Below, piece by piece: positions 52,096 to 61,382 of a stretch of 64,000 nt of DNA. The number at the start of each line of letters is the position of its first letter. Within the stretch, counting starts at the first letter, position 1. Made by a program: the position numbers and the translations under genes. The notes under the pieces were generated by a model. The model saw nothing but the letters and a program-made list of their open reading frames with translations. It did not search any database and had not been told where the DNA came from. Origin of the DNA: Martinezella calliandrae. GTDB lineage: Bacteria; Pseudomonadota; Alphaproteobacteria; Rhizobiales; Rhizobiaceae. The stretch is from NCBI RefSeq assembly GCF_030272695.1, contig NZ_JARFYN010000037.1, positions 1-64,000 on the forward strand, read 5' to 3'.

Positions 52096-52797
52096 TCAAT
52101 CAAAGATCTCGGCTCTTTTTGCCAGCAGGGATTCGATGGTGCGGAACACTTGCTGGAGATGTTTGGCCATATGTCTTTTGGCTGCGGAAGAATTGCCAGC
52201 TTCGATGGCGTTTACAATTGCCAGATGCTGCTCGTAAAGCGCTGCCAGTTGACCCGGCTCGGGCAGGCTTAGAACACGAACGCGGTCGAGCTGGCCTTTG
52301 ACATTCTGGATGACCTTCCAGGCCCTCGTCAGATTGACGGACACGGACAGGATGAAATGAAAATTTTCATCCTCCGCCAAGAATCCATCAAGATCACTAT
52401 GGTCGACTGCACGCTTCTGCCGCGCCAGGCTCTCATGCAGGCGGGCGATGGCGACGGGGTCGGATAGTTCGGCGACGCGTGCGACAACTGACATTTCGAG
52501 CGCTTCGCGAATGAATTGGGCTTCCAGGACCTCCGAAACACGGATCGGCGCAACGAATGTGCCGCGCTGGGGAAAGATATCGACCAGCCCATCCTCGGCG
52601 AGCTTGATCAGCGCTTCGCGAACCGGCGTACGGCTGACACCGAGCATTAGGGCGAGTTCTTTTTCGCTCAAAGCCTGCTTGGGCGCGAGACGGAGATTGA
52701 GGATCGACTGGCGGATATTGCCATAGATCTGCGGTGCCATCGGCAACTTCGGATCAATCGCGAGCAAGGATGCCGATTGTTTGTCGGTCAGAGACAA
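52096..52797 (-). CDS. GntR-family regulator (FadR/FCD type), probably of hexuronate use
   Basis: A 233-residue regulator: winged HTH at about residues 22-88 (ELALMLGVSRTPVREALIKL) and an FCD domain with EDENFHFIL and YEQHLAIVNAI. The start is a TTG at 52797, supported by GGAAGG 7 bases ahead; the first in-frame ATG (52740) would cut the first 19 residues. It is divergent from uxuA/uxuB, so it is likely the local hexuronate repressor. Confidence 0.87.
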   Translation of the reverse strand: MSLTDKQSASLLAIDPKLPMAPQIYGNIRQSILNLRLAPKQALSEKELALMLGVSRTPVREALIKLAEDGLVDIFPQRGTFVAPIRVSEVLEAQFIREALEMSVVARVAELSDPVAIARLHESLARQKRAVDHSDLDGFLAEDENFHFILSVSVNLTRAWKVIQNVKGQLDRVRVLSLPEPGQLAALYEQHLAIVNAIEAGNSSAAKRHMAKHLQQVFRTIESLLAKRAEIFD

Positions 52798-52876
52798 TGG
52801 AGCCTTCCGGTGCGTGGTGGAACGCTTCTATACACAAGGGAAGTGGCAGCGTTCACGACAAGCTTAATTGACATAT

Positions 52877-52886
52877 TACCATGGTA
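52877..52886. promoter_or_regulatory. Palindromic operator candidate upstream of uxuA/uxuB
   Basis: TACCATGGTA is a perfect dyad at 52877-52886, extended imperfectly by ATAT and GTAT on the two sides. It is 80 bases from the GntR gene and 66 bases from the uxuA remnant, and probably binds the GntR protein. Confidence 0.55.
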
Positions 52887-52952
52887 GTATATCTGAATCG
52901 AGAGTGATTATCGCCGCGTTCGGTAGCGCCGGTTTTCAAAGGAAAATTCAGG

Positions 52953-53155
52953 ATGAGACATACCTGGAGATGGTTTGGACCGATCGACAAGGTCAGCGCC
53001 AAGGATGCCGTTCAGGCCGGCGCCAGGAAATCCTGGACGACTTGGCGCGCGGCGCTCAACCGGGCTATCCTGCCATCGGCCGGTTGAAGGGTCTCGCGGA
53101 ACTGCGTGGCATCGAGCGCGCCTTGTCACACCCCCAATATGGATTTGCCCAATGA
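52953..53155 (+). pseudogene. uxuA: Mannonate dehydratase UxuA, internally deleted
   Basis: The start [15 protein letters not shown] and about 24 residues match the N-terminus of UxuA in one frame. From about 53022 a second frame gives [20 protein letters not shown] and [16 protein letters not shown], the C-terminus of UxuA, ending at 53155. About 320-330 codons of the normal about 395 are missing, and the junction also shifts frame. The true enzyme converts D-mannonate to 2-keto-3-deoxygluconate. The remnant still overlaps uxuB as ATGA, showing the original gene order. Confidence 0.85.
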
Positions 53156-54561
53156 TGGAACGATTGACTGCCCGCACGCAACTACATGGTTCAATTCAGT
53201 CGCCGGCTTATGATAGGCAGGTTCTAAAGCCCGGGATCGTTCACATCGGCCTTGGCGCCTTTCACCGTGCGCATCAGGCGGTCTACACGGATGCGGCGCT
53301 TGCGGATGGATTTGGAAACTGGGGTATTGTCGGCGTCAGCCTACGGTCGACGGAAATCGCTCACGATATGCGGGCGCAGGATTGTCTTTATAGTGTTGTT
53401 GCGCGCGACCGCTCCGGCGATAGTGTGCGGGTGGTGGGCTCGATCGTGGAGGCGCTCGCCGCCAGCGAGGATGGCGAGGCTGTCCTTGCGAGGCTCGCCG
53501 ATCCGGCTGTCTGCGTCGTCACGCTGACTGTCAGCGAAAAGGCTTACGGCATAGATCCCGTCGGCGGCGGACTTGATCATGCCCATGCGGCAATCGTCCA
53601 CGATCTGAAGTCGCCTACTCGCCCGATCGGGGTCATCGGTTACCTGACAGAAGGGCTCGCCCGGCGACGGGACGCAGGTCAGCCGCCGTTCACGGTGCTT
53701 TGCTGCGACAATCTGCCGAGCAATGGACGCATCGTCCGGCGCCTTGTGATCGAGATGGCAGCGGCGCGCGATCTTTCCCTCGCGGGATGGATCGAAGAAA
53801 ACGTATCCTTTCCGTGCAGCATGGTCGATCGCATCGTTCCTGCCGCAACGCCAGAGACTCGCGCCCGTGCCGAAAAGCTACTGGGAGTGGAGGACAGACT
53901 ATCGATCGAGGCCGAAACCTTCTCGCAATGGGTGATCGAGGATGATTTCGTTTCGGGACGCCCCGCTTGGGAAGCGGGCGGCGCGCTCTTCGTCAAAGAT
54001 GTCGAGCCCTATGAGAAAATGAAGCTACGGTTGCTCAACGGTTCGCATTCGCTGATTGCCTACCTCGGACAATTGCACAAGCTCGAATTCGTCCGCGACG
54101 TCATGGGAGTGCCCGAGAATGTCGCGCTGGTCCGACGGCACATGCAGGCCGCGGTTGGGACGCTTGATCCAGTGCCGGGCATCGATCTTGCCCATTATAT
54201 GGACCAGTTGGTTGAGCGGTTCGAAAACCCAGCCATCGCCCATCGCACGCTGCAAATCGCCATGGACGGCTCGCAGAAACTGCCTCAGCGGCTCTTTCAG
54301 CCCGCCGTCGACGCTCTTTCTTCAGGAAGCGACGGGGCTGCGTTCGCGTTTGCTACGGCCGTTTGGATCGCCTTTCTCAAACAGGCCGGCACTCTGGACG
54401 ATCCACGCTCCGGGGAACTGTTGAAGGCGGCGGCTGACGTCGTGCAGACCGACGATGAAACAGCTTCCTTCTTTGCTGTACCGGGGCTTTTTCCTGCGGA
54501 ATTGCAGGCAAACAGGGCCTGGAGAGACGGCGTGAATTCGCTCCTGAAATCCCTAGCCTGA
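53152..54561 (+). CDS. uxuB: Fructuronate reductase / mannitol dehydrogenase family (UxuB)
   Basis: A 469-residue NAD-dependent polyol/hexuronate dehydrogenase: [20 protein letters not shown] is the nucleotide-binding start, and [20 protein letters not shown] contains the catalytic Lys and Asn/His of the family. It reduces fructuronate to mannonate, the step before UxuA. With uxuA broken, its product must be used elsewhere, or the enzyme serves mannitol or another polyol. Start ATG 53152 (or 53155) overlaps the uxuA stop. Confidence 0.9.
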   Translation: MMERLTARTQLHGSIQSPAYDRQVLKPGIVHIGLGAFHRAHQAVYTDAALADGFGNWGIVGVSLRSTEIAHDMRAQDCLYSVVARDRSGDSVRVVGSIVEALAASEDGEAVLARLADPAVCVVTLTVSEKAYGIDPVGGGLDHAHAAIVHDLKSPTRPIGVIGYLTEGLARRRDAGQPPFTVLCCDNLPSNGRIVRRLVIEMAAARDLSLAGWIEENVSFPCSMVDRIVPAATPETRARAEKLLGVEDRLSIEAETFSQWVIEDDFVSGRPAWEAGGALFVKDVEPYEKMKLRLLNGSHSLIAYLGQLHKLEFVRDVMGVPENVALVRRHMQAAVGTLDPVPGIDLAHYMDQLVERFENPAIAHRTLQIAMDGSQKLPQRLFQPAVDALSSGSDGAAFAFATAVWIAFLKQAGTLDDPRSGELLKAAADVVQTDDETASFFAVPGLFPAELQANRAWRDGVNSLLKSLA

Positions 54562-54651
54562 GGCGAGAGGTTCATTGCGAAAACAAGGTGCATGACGTAC
54601 AGACCGTTTTCTCCAAATCTCTGTTTCGCCGAATCTGAACGCTTTCCGCCC

Positions 54652-55188
54652 ATGGACCAAACACCGACCACTCGCATGCTGGCCTGGGCGCGCAATTCGA
54701 CGATCTATCGTCTTGAACGCAAGATGATGACCGAAAAGCAGTTGTTCGATGCGATCACGAGAAAGGCGAAGCAGAAATTTGAAGGCATCAGCGACGCGCA
54801 GATTCAGGCCGTCGCTGACTTCGCCGTCAAATTCGCCTATGGCCAGAAGGCGCTTAATGATGTCGCCTATGCCGAGGTCAGCACGCGCTCGGCGGTTCGT
54901 TCCGGCAAATCAAGGAAGGCCATTGCTTACAAGCTTTCTGCGAACGGCATAGATGGTGAGACGGCGGCGGCGGCTTTGGATGCGACCGACGATGTATTCG
55001 CCGCGGTCATCTTTGCCCGCAAGCGCGGCTTCGGCCCGTTTCGGCGAAATGAGCTCGATGAGAAGCGAAAGGCGAAAGAATTGGCTGCGTTCGCCCGGAA
55101 CGGTTTCGGTTTTGAGATCGGTAAGGCGGTTTTCAATATGACCCACCAGGAGGCCGAAGAACTTCTATACTCGTCGGTGGCATTCTGA
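54652..55188 (+). CDS. recX: Regulatory protein RecX
   Basis: A 178-residue helical protein that modulates RecA. The pattern ARNSTIYRLERKMMTEKQLF followed by AYAEVSTRSAVRSGKSRKAI and the C-terminal FNMTHQEAEELL is the rhizobial RecX form. ATG 54652 is preferred; the frame is open from 54592. No recA is nearby, as in other rhizobia. Confidence 0.88.
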   Translation: MDQTPTTRMLAWARNSTIYRLERKMMTEKQLFDAITRKAKQKFEGISDAQIQAVADFAVKFAYGQKALNDVAYAEVSTRSAVRSGKSRKAIAYKLSANGIDGETAAAALDATDDVFAAVIFARKRGFGPFRRNELDEKRKAKELAAFARNGFGFEIGKAVFNMTHQEAEELLYSSVAF

Positions 55189-55825
55189 GTAAGACGCGTT
55201 GGGCTCGGATGTCGGTCAGGCGGTAGCGTTGGCGTAAGGTGCTGAGCCGAGGTCGGGCTGGCGCAATAGCCGCTTCACAAGCTCCGGCGCGACCATAACG
55301 TTGAACGTTTGTAGGTCGGCGGAAATGACGAGCACATAACGTTGAAGCCGTCGACCGCACCCACCTGAAACCATTACTGAATGACATCGGCAAATTCGCT
55401 TCCCGTGCCGACGGCCAAAAGATGGCCACCGCCGCTGGCAAGCCGCAACAGCAGTTGCCGCAAAGCAAGGCCATCGCGCCTGGCAATTCCGACAAGTTAC
55501 CGAGACGCGGTGCCGGCTCGACTGGTTGATGTCGGAGCTGACGATATCCTCAGGGAAGATCTGCGCCGCTCAGGTCGACGCCGAGAAACGACGACATCTT
55601 AGCGAGCAGATGTTCGGGCACCGCGATGCTATTCATGTCGGCGAGCCTTTGTTCCGCTGCCGCGCGCGTTTCGCCGAAGACAGGTCGATCGTGCTTTGCA
55701 AGGACGGACCGAAAACCTCGGCTCCTTTCCGTCGAGGAATTCCCGAATATAGGCAGCCCGATTGAAAGCGGAACCTCCAGCCGGTAGTTTCGTCGGGAAT
55801 GACGGCATCGTTTTGGGGGCTTTGC
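55189..55825. other. Region with no confident gene, probably decayed sequence
   Basis: A 637-base stretch after recX. Several overlapping frames of 60-120 codons are open on both strands, none with a family pattern or ribosome binding site. On the minus strand 55558-55720 reads VLAKHDRPVFGETRAAAEQR, which looks protein-like but is cut short. It is best read as remnants of lost genes. The last 30 bases hold the ribosome binding site of the DUF922 gene. Confidence 0.45.
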
Positions 55826-56425
55826 ATGGGGCTAGGCATTCGATTTTATTTGCTTGTGGCCTGTCTCGTGTCTTTGCCGGTGGTTGCACATGCGCAATGG
55901 CAGGCCGTCGAAAAGGTGAAGACCTATGCCATAGCGGGAAAATCCGGCGCCGAACTTTATGAATCAATCGGGGGACGGGGCCCTGAGGTTGGAAGCAAAG
56001 TTCGCGCTATCGCATACACGGGTTTCAAGCTGACCTGGACGAGGAAATATGAGCCTCAAGGGAGTTCCTGTGTCCTTGTTTCGGCACAGCCGAAGCTGAT
56101 CATCACCTATACGTTGCCCAAGCCTGCGGAGCAGTTGCCGGCCTCAACTCGGAGAAGTTGGGAAACCTTTATCGCTGGCGTGCACAAACATGAGCTCGTG
56201 CATGGCGAGATGATCAAGGACATGGTGAAGGAGATCGAGGCTGTAAGCGTCGGCCTGTCCGCCGCGGATGATCCTGATTGCCGCAAAATCAGAGCCGATC
56301 TGACAACGCGCCTAGCCGAGATTTCGAACAAAGAGAGGCAGCGAGCCCGGGATTTCGACAAAACCGAGCTCAGTGACGGAGGCAATCTCCAACAGCTCGT
56401 CCTTAAATTGGTAAGGGAGCGGTAG
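55826..56425 (+). CDS. Secreted DUF922 protein (zinc protease-like)
   Basis: A 199-residue protein with signal peptide (residues 1-23, ending AHA). The helix containing HELVH (residues 122-126), followed by a second helix with DDPDCRK, is the DUF922 signature, regarded as a predicted secreted metal-dependent protease. Cys82 and Cys about 156 may form a disulfide. ATG 55826 has GGGGG ahead; the open extension from 55799 is not needed. Confidence 0.82.
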   Translation: MGLGIRFYLLVACLVSLPVVAHAQWQAVEKVKTYAIAGKSGAELYESIGGRGPEVGSKVRAIAYTGFKLTWTRKYEPQGSSCVLVSAQPKLIITYTLPKPAEQLPASTRRSWETFIAGVHKHELVHGEMIKDMVKEIEAVSVGLSAADDPDCRKIRADLTTRLAEISNKERQRARDFDKTELSDGGNLQQLVLKLVRER

Positions 56426-56525
56426 AGCCTGCCGGCGCCTTATTGTGCCATGGCCAAATAGCTATTGCCGATCGAAACGGCTTCGGCGGTTTAGACCCCG
56501 CCGAGGTAGATGATCGATCACGCCT

Positions 56526-56945
56526 TCAAACGGCATCGGCTCCGATGGCGGCAAGCGCGGCGCGGGCGACTTCGAAATCCTGATCGCCCGTGCCCGATCC
56601 TACGCCAATCGCACCGGCAAGCCGGCTGCCGAAACGAATGGGCAGACCGCCCGGCAGATGCGTGACGCCGCCCTTTGAGGCGATGCCGGCGGCGGTGCCG
56701 AATTCGAAAGACATGGTACCCGTCGGCGCGTTGCTCGAAGCGGCTGTGCGGGCCTTGGCGCGAGCCGTGTGCATGCTCAGATATTTCGCACCGTCCATCC
56801 GGATGCTGGCAATGGTTTCGCCGCTCGCGTCGACAATGAAGACGCATTGCGGGATGCCGATCTTTTCGGCGTGGGCGATCGCGGCGGCAAGAGCCTGCAT
56901 TGCGCCGGCATGGGACAGGATCAGGGTTTCGCGCGTGATAGACAT
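56526..56945 (-). CDS. GlcG/HbpS family protein (DUF336)
   Basis: A 139-residue protein of the GlcG/HbpS fold. Motifs are AIAHAEKIGIPQCVFIVDASG, MHTARAKARTAA, and LPIRFGSRLAGAIGVGSGTG. HbpS members bind heme; GlcG sits in glycolate clusters. No glc gene is here. AAGGAG lies 9 bases upstream of the ATG; the open upstream extension is rejected. Confidence 0.88.
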   Translation of the reverse strand: MSITRETLILSHAGAMQALAAAIAHAEKIGIPQCVFIVDASGETIASIRMDGAKYLSMHTARAKARTAASSNAPTGTMSFEFGTAAGIASKGGVTHLPGGLPIRFGSRLAGAIGVGSGTGDQDFEVARAALAAIGADAV

Positions 56946-57201
56946 GGGCTTGTAACTCCTTGATATGAAATTCTTGTGGCGAAGATAGCCAGTGGGGCCG
57001 CGCCGATAGAGGTCTTGGCGGGCGCCTGGACATGCGCCACGCTTTCCGTTCTTCGCTAGGCCGTGAACCCATAAATCTGCAGGGCGGACGGCTTGCCAGA
57101 GTCCGCTATGCACCGATAGCAACCAAATTCTGCAGCGCAAGCTGGATGACGCAAAGGGCCAGGAGCTGAAGTCGAGGCCTCACGTTTGGAATGCTCGCGC
57201 G

Positions 57202-58182
57202 TCAGATTGCGAATATCTTTCCGACGGCCAAGGGTGCCACGGTGCTGTCACCATAAGCGTTCGCGAGGGCATTCACCGCCCGCCAGCCTGTGCAATGGCC
57301 CGGCGCAATTAAGGTAAGACCGAACGTTCCGATATCGCGCACGGATTCGGCAATGATCTTCTCGTTGCCGCCCGCCAAGTGGAAGCCGCCAGCAACAGCA
57401 TAGAGCGGGATCGTCGGGAAACTGGACTGCGCATGTTTGAGAACGTTGATGATACCTGCGTGCGAGCAGGCCGTGAGTACGACAATGCCTTTGCCGCCCA
57501 CGTGAACGGCTAGAAAGCGCTCGTCCATGATGAGCGGATCATCTTCCCAAGATTGGCCGTCCTCGCTCCGCTGCTTGTGGCCGGGGAACCCCTTCTCGTA
57601 GCTCGTCATGCGGGGAATCTCGCCGCTAACTAGAAACATATCGTCGAGCAAGACTTGCGCCTCAGTCGTGACGACCGGGACGGCTCCCTTCGCAGCGAGA
57701 TCGTCCGGCGAGGGGATCTCGCGGATGGGAAGTAATCCGCCGCCCGTGAGCGGCAAGGCGCGCTGGCGGAACATGCCGGGGTGCAAATAGCAGGGAATCG
57801 CGCGGCCGCCGTTTGCTTTGGTGATGAGGTCAAACGCAATCGGCAGCCCGCCGGCGTGGTCCCAGTGCCCGTGCGAGAGCACCACAGCATCGATGCTGGC
57901 GAAGTCGATGCCCAGCCGGGTCCCATTGTATTCGACCGCGAACTCCACCGGACCGGCATCGAACAGAACAACGCGGCTCGCCGCGCCGCGAAACGCCTTG
58001 ACGACGACTGCCAAGCCGTGATTCGCACAACATTGGCAGCGGCCGGACAATTGTCTCATGCCCGCCCGCATAAGTGCCGTCCACTCAAGCGTGACATTCG
58101 GCGGGGCCGTGGACAAGCTGTCGGTCAGATTGTCGATCAGGATCTGAAATTCCAACCGATCCACGGGCTGCAAAGTGGGCAT
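57202..58182 (-). CDS. MBL-fold metallo-hydrolase (dihydropterin/RFA-P synthase-like group)
   Basis: A 326-residue metallo-beta-lactamase-fold protein. The metal motif SHGHWDHAGG (His104, His106, Asp108, His109) is followed by TACSHAGIINVL and APGHCTGWRA, as in the subgroup often annotated as 7,8-dihydropterin-6-methyl-4-(beta-D-ribofuranosyl)aminobenzene-phosphate synthase. Cysteines at about 50-52 (CQCC) are unusual. The true substrate is unknown. GGAAACAG lies ahead of the ATG. It follows a broken XRE gene 78 bases upstream. Confidence 0.85.
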   Translation of the reverse strand: MPTLQPVDRLEFQILIDNLTDSLSTAPPNVTLEWTALMRAGMRQLSGRCQCCANHGLAVVVKAFRGAASRVVLFDAGPVEFAVEYNGTRLGIDFASIDAVVLSHGHWDHAGGLPIAFDLITKANGGRAIPCYLHPGMFRQRALPLTGGGLLPIREIPSPDDLAAKGAVPVVTTEAQVLLDDMFLVSGEIPRMTSYEKGFPGHKQRSEDGQSWEDDPLIMDERFLAVHVGGKGIVVLTACSHAGIINVLKHAQSSFPTIPLYAVAGGFHLAGGNEKIIAESVRDIGTFGLTLIAPGHCTGWRAVNALANAYGDSTVAPLAVGKIFAI

Positions 58183-58260
58183 GGGCTGTTTCCCTCGTTC
58201 GGCCGCACGAGACTGTCTTCCGAGCTATGCGTCCTCGGGCCGAGGATAGAGTCTACCACA

Positions 58261-58475
58261 TTAGCGAGCGGAAACGGTGCTCCACATGGGCCCAAGAAAA
58301 GCCGCGATGATACTCGAGAGATTGTTACTGATGGGCATATGCGCGCCCCACGTTCGAGATCAGCAATAGTTTGACGAGAAACGTTAGCAGCCTTTGCAAG
58401 CTCTGCTTGACTCCAGCCCAACATAGCCCGTACCCCACGGCATTGCTCCATTGTAAGAAGGCCAGTGTTCGTCAT
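58261..58475 (-). pseudogene. Second XRE-type regulator, frameshifted
   Basis: The frame from ATG 58475 gives an XRE HTH (TMEQCRGVRAMLGWSQAELA, then VSRQTIADLERGAR) and then turns into unrelated residues that run into the MBL gene. If two bases (AT at about 58335-58338) are removed, the usual continuation MPISNNLSSIIAAF appears and stops at 58261. Even then the typical C-terminal EEAGVEFI part is absent. ATGA overlap with the preceding XRE gene shows the pair was one unit. Probably decayed. Confidence 0.65.
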
Positions 58476-58717
58476 TCCGGCGTCTTGAATAGCACGCCGA
58501 CCCCACCGCCGTTACGTGCGATAAACTCGATACCAGCCTCCTCCAAGGTTATCCTGATCAGCTTTAGGTTTGCCGCTGTAATCGATGGCTGTCCGTCTTC
58601 AGCTTCCGCGCGACGCACGGTCATAACACCGATACCAACGGATTTTGCGAGATCTTCCGCTGTCCATCGAAGGAGCGCTCTTGCCGCTCGAATTTGAGCT
58701 CCTGTTATTCCGCTCAT
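58472..58717 (-). CDS. Small XRE-family regulator
   Basis: An 81-residue protein with an XRE HTH (GAQIRAARALLRWTAEDLAK, VMTVRRAEA) and the usual tail LEEAGIEFIARNGGGVGV. It is the same subfamily as the regulator at 30482. ATG 58717 is chosen; the frame is open to 58771. A perfect 10-bp palindrome lies 31 bases upstream of the start and may be its own operator. Its stop overlaps the start of the frameshifted second XRE gene. Confidence 0.82.
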   Translation of the reverse strand: MSGITGAQIRAARALLRWTAEDLAKSVGIGVMTVRRAEAEDGQPSITAANLKLIRITLEEAGIEFIARNGGGVGVLFKTPE

Positions 58718-58747
58718 TCTTTTCAATGTCTCATTGTAAACTAAGCG

Positions 58748-58757
58748 ACCATATGGT
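58748..58757. promoter_or_regulatory. Palindrome ACCATATGGT, possible XRE operator
   Basis: Perfect 10-bp dyad 31 bases upstream of the XRE gene start on the minus strand, in an AT-rich promoter-like stretch. Could serve autoregulation. Confidence 0.35.
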
Positions 58758-58878
58758 ACAAAAAACATCAAGAAGCTTCACCCCGACGCTCGAGCATCGG
58801 ATGAAGCCTGACCATAACCAACCTTACGGGAGCCCGGATCATGGGTGATTCTGAGAGTAGCAGAATTTTGCGTACCGA

Positions 58879-59604
58879 TCAGCGGCCGTTCTTCTTCCGC
58901 CACTCGGCGAACTTGATCTTTGGTGCGTCGCTGGTTGCTGGGTAAAGCCCGATGATCGTAGCGCCGCTCAAGACTTCCTCGGTGACGAAGTCTTCATAAG
59001 CCGTCATTTCAACGGCCTCGTCGGCAATCTCGTCGGCGAGATGGGCAGGGATGACGATGACGCCTTCATTGTCGCCGACCAGAACATCGCCGGGGAAGAC
59101 CGCGACATCGGCGCAGCCGATCGGCACGTTCATTTCAATCGCTTGGTGCAACGTCAGGTTCGTCGGAGCGGATGGGCGGTGATGATAGGCGGGGATATCG
59201 AGATTGGCGATTTCTGGGCTGTCGCGGAAGCCGCCATCGGTCACGACGCCGGCCACCCCGCGCACCTGAAGCCGTGATATAAGGATCGAGCCCGCGGATG
59301 CTGCGCGTGCATCCTTGCGGCTGTCCATGACCAGAACCGCGCCAGGCGGACACGCTTCGACAGCGGCGCGCTGCGGATGCTCCGGGTTGCGGAAGACATC
59401 GATGGTGTTCAGGTCTTCGCGCGCGGGGATATAGCGGAGTGTAAAGGCCTGGCCGACCATGTTCGCTTTCTTCGGCGACAGCGGGCGGACGTCCTGGATG
59501 AATTGATTGCGGAGTCCTCTCTTGAAGAGCGCCGTGGCGATCGTCGGCGTCGCCACACCCATCAACTTGTTGCGCGTCTCGCTGCTCAAAACGAAGTTGC
59601 TCAT
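58879..59604 (-). CDS. RraA-like aldolase/demethylmenaquinone methyltransferase-fold protein
   Basis: A 241-residue protein of the RraA/HMG-aldolase family: GQAFTLRYIPAREDL, then GAVLVMDSRKDARAASAGSI and GVAGVVTDGGFRDSPEI, with the metal-binding Asp and Arg in DGGFRD. Members act as 4-hydroxy-4-methyl-2-oxoglutarate-type aldolases. It follows the IlvD/Edd-type dehydratase gene by 18 bases, so the two likely form a sugar-acid breakdown operon: dehydratase makes a 2-keto-3-deoxy acid, aldolase cleaves a keto acid. Confidence 0.87.
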   Translation of the reverse strand: MSNFVLSSETRNKLMGVATPTIATALFKRGLRNQFIQDVRPLSPKKANMVGQAFTLRYIPAREDLNTIDVFRNPEHPQRAAVEACPPGAVLVMDSRKDARAASAGSILISRLQVRGVAGVVTDGGFRDSPEIANLDIPAYHHRPSAPTNLTLHQAIEMNVPIGCADVAVFPGDVLVGDNEGVIVIPAHLADEIADEAVEMTAYEDFVTEEVLSGATIIGLYPATSDAPKIKFAEWRKKNGR

Positions 59605-59622
59605 GACATATGTCCCTTGCAG

Positions 59623-61359
59623 TCAATATATGTCGGGTTCGCCCGGCGTCGGGCCGAAACCGGTTTCCAAGAAATCGAAGTCGCAGCCGGTGTCGGCCTG
59701 CGCCACATGACGAGCAAACATCCAGCCATAGCCGCGGCCGAATTTTTCTTCGGGCTTAACCCAGGCTTCGCGCCGCCGCTGCAATTCATCTTCATCCACC
59801 ACTATATCGATCCGTCGGGCTTCGAGATCCAGGCGAACGATGTCGCCGTTCCTTAAAAGGGCCAGCGGGCCGCCGACATGCGATTCCGGGGAGACATGCA
59901 GGATACAAGCGCCATAGCTCGTCCCGCTCATGCGCGCGTCTGATAGCCGCAGCATGTCGCGATGCCCCTTTTTCAGCAGCGCCTTCGGCATCGGCAACAT
60001 GCCCCATTCCGGCATGCCCGGGCCGCCTTGCGGGCCGGCGCCGCGCAGCACCATGACGTGGTCGGGGGTGATGTCGAGATTTTCGTCGTCCACCGCTGCC
60101 TTCATCTCCGGATAGCTGTCGAAGACCAGCGCCGGTCCCTGATGCTTGTGGAAACGCGGATCGCAGGCGGCGGGCTTGATGACGGCACCGGTCGGCGCGA
60201 GATTGCCCTTCAGAACCGCGAGCGACCCCTCGTGATAGACGGGATTGTCGAGCGAGCGGATGACATCTTCGTTGTAGCACTTGGCGCCCTCCAGCGTTTC
60301 TCCGAGGGTGACCCCGGAAACGGTCAGTGCAGAGAGGTCAAGCTTGGAGGAGAGCTTCGCCATCAGTGCCCGCAGGCCACCGGCGTAGTAGAAGTCCTCC
60401 ATGAGATAGGCCTTGCCGGTCGGTCGGATATTGGCAAGTACTGGTGTCGTACGCCCAGCTCGGTCGAGATCGTCCAGCGTAAGGTCGACGCCAGCACGGC
60501 GCGCCATCGCGATCAGATGCACGACCGCGTTGGTGGAACAGCCCGTTGCCATCGCCACGGTGACGGCGTTACCGACGCCGGCCGCAGTGACGATCTTCGA
60601 GGGGACAAGATCTTCCCAGACCATCTCGACGATACGGCGGCCGACGGCCGACGACATTCGGATGTGATTGGAGTCGGCTGCCGGGATCGAACTCGCTCCG
60701 GGCAGGGTCAGGCCCAGCGCCTCCGCGATCGCGGTCATGGTGCTCGCCGTGCCCATCGTCATGCAGTGGCCGTAGGAGCGGGCAATGCCGGCTTCGACCT
60801 CGACCCATTCCTTCTCCGAAATCGTGCCGGCTCGGCGCTCGTCCCAGAACTTCCAGGAATCCGACCCGGAGCCCAGATATTGGCCGCGGTAATTGCCGCG
60901 CAGCATCGGGCCGGCGGGCAGGTAAATCATCGGCAGGCCCATGCTGAGCGCGCCCATGACGAGGCCGGGCGTGGTCTTGTCGCAGCCGCCCATCAGCACG
61001 GCACCGTCGACCGGATGCGAGCGCAGAAGTTCTTCGGCCTCAATCGCCAGCATGTTTCGATAGAGCATGGTGGTCGGTTTGACATAGCTTTCGGACAGCG
61101 ACAGCGCCGGCAACTCTAGGGGGAAGCCGCCGGCCTGAAAGATGCCGCGCTTCACGTCGTCGACACGATGCTTGAAATGGGCGTGACAGGGGTTGGCATC
61201 GGACCAGGTGTTGAGGATGGCGATGACCGGCTTGCCCGTCCATTCTTCCGGTGCATAGCCCATCTGCATGGTGCGCGAACGATGTCCGGAACTTCTGAGG
61301 TCGTCGGGCGCGAACCATTTGGCGCTGCGCAACTCTGTAGATTTCCTTCTTGTAGGCAT
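59623..61359 (-). CDS. IlvD/Edd-family sugar-acid dehydratase
   Basis: A 578-residue iron-sulfur dehydratase. Cluster ligands appear as Cys in SDANPCHAHF, GGCDKTTPG and GHCMTMGTASTM, followed by the active-site Ser region RLSDARMSGTSYG. The overall sequence is close in plan to the rhizobial L-arabinonate dehydratase group (IlvD/Edd branch with a [2Fe-2S] cluster), not to IlvD itself. Likely substrate is an aldonic acid. It starts the unit with the RraA-like gene. No clear ribosome binding site precedes the ATG. Confidence 0.92.
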   Translation of the reverse strand: MPTRRKSTELRSAKWFAPDDLRSSGHRSRTMQMGYAPEEWTGKPVIAILNTWSDANPCHAHFKHRVDDVKRGIFQAGGFPLELPALSLSESYVKPTTMLYRNMLAIEAEELLRSHPVDGAVLMGGCDKTTPGLVMGALSMGLPMIYLPAGPMLRGNYRGQYLGSGSDSWKFWDERRAGTISEKEWVEVEAGIARSYGHCMTMGTASTMTAIAEALGLTLPGASSIPAADSNHIRMSSAVGRRIVEMVWEDLVPSKIVTAAGVGNAVTVAMATGCSTNAVVHLIAMARRAGVDLTLDDLDRAGRTTPVLANIRPTGKAYLMEDFYYAGGLRALMAKLSSKLDLSALTVSGVTLGETLEGAKCYNEDVIRSLDNPVYHEGSLAVLKGNLAPTGAVIKPAACDPRFHKHQGPALVFDSYPEMKAAVDDENLDITPDHVMVLRGAGPQGGPGMPEWGMLPMPKALLKKGHRDMLRLSDARMSGTSYGACILHVSPESHVGGPLALLRNGDIVRLDLEARRIDIVVDEDELQRRREAWVKPEEKFGRGYGWMFARHVAQADTGCDFDFLETGFGPTPGEPDIY

Positions 61360-61382
61360 TATTTTAAGACCTTATTCAACTC

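Noticed and set aside
59962-61119. 385-codon plus-strand frame opposite the dehydratase
   Set aside because: Shadow frame with no domain; the dehydratase has full iron-sulfur motifs.
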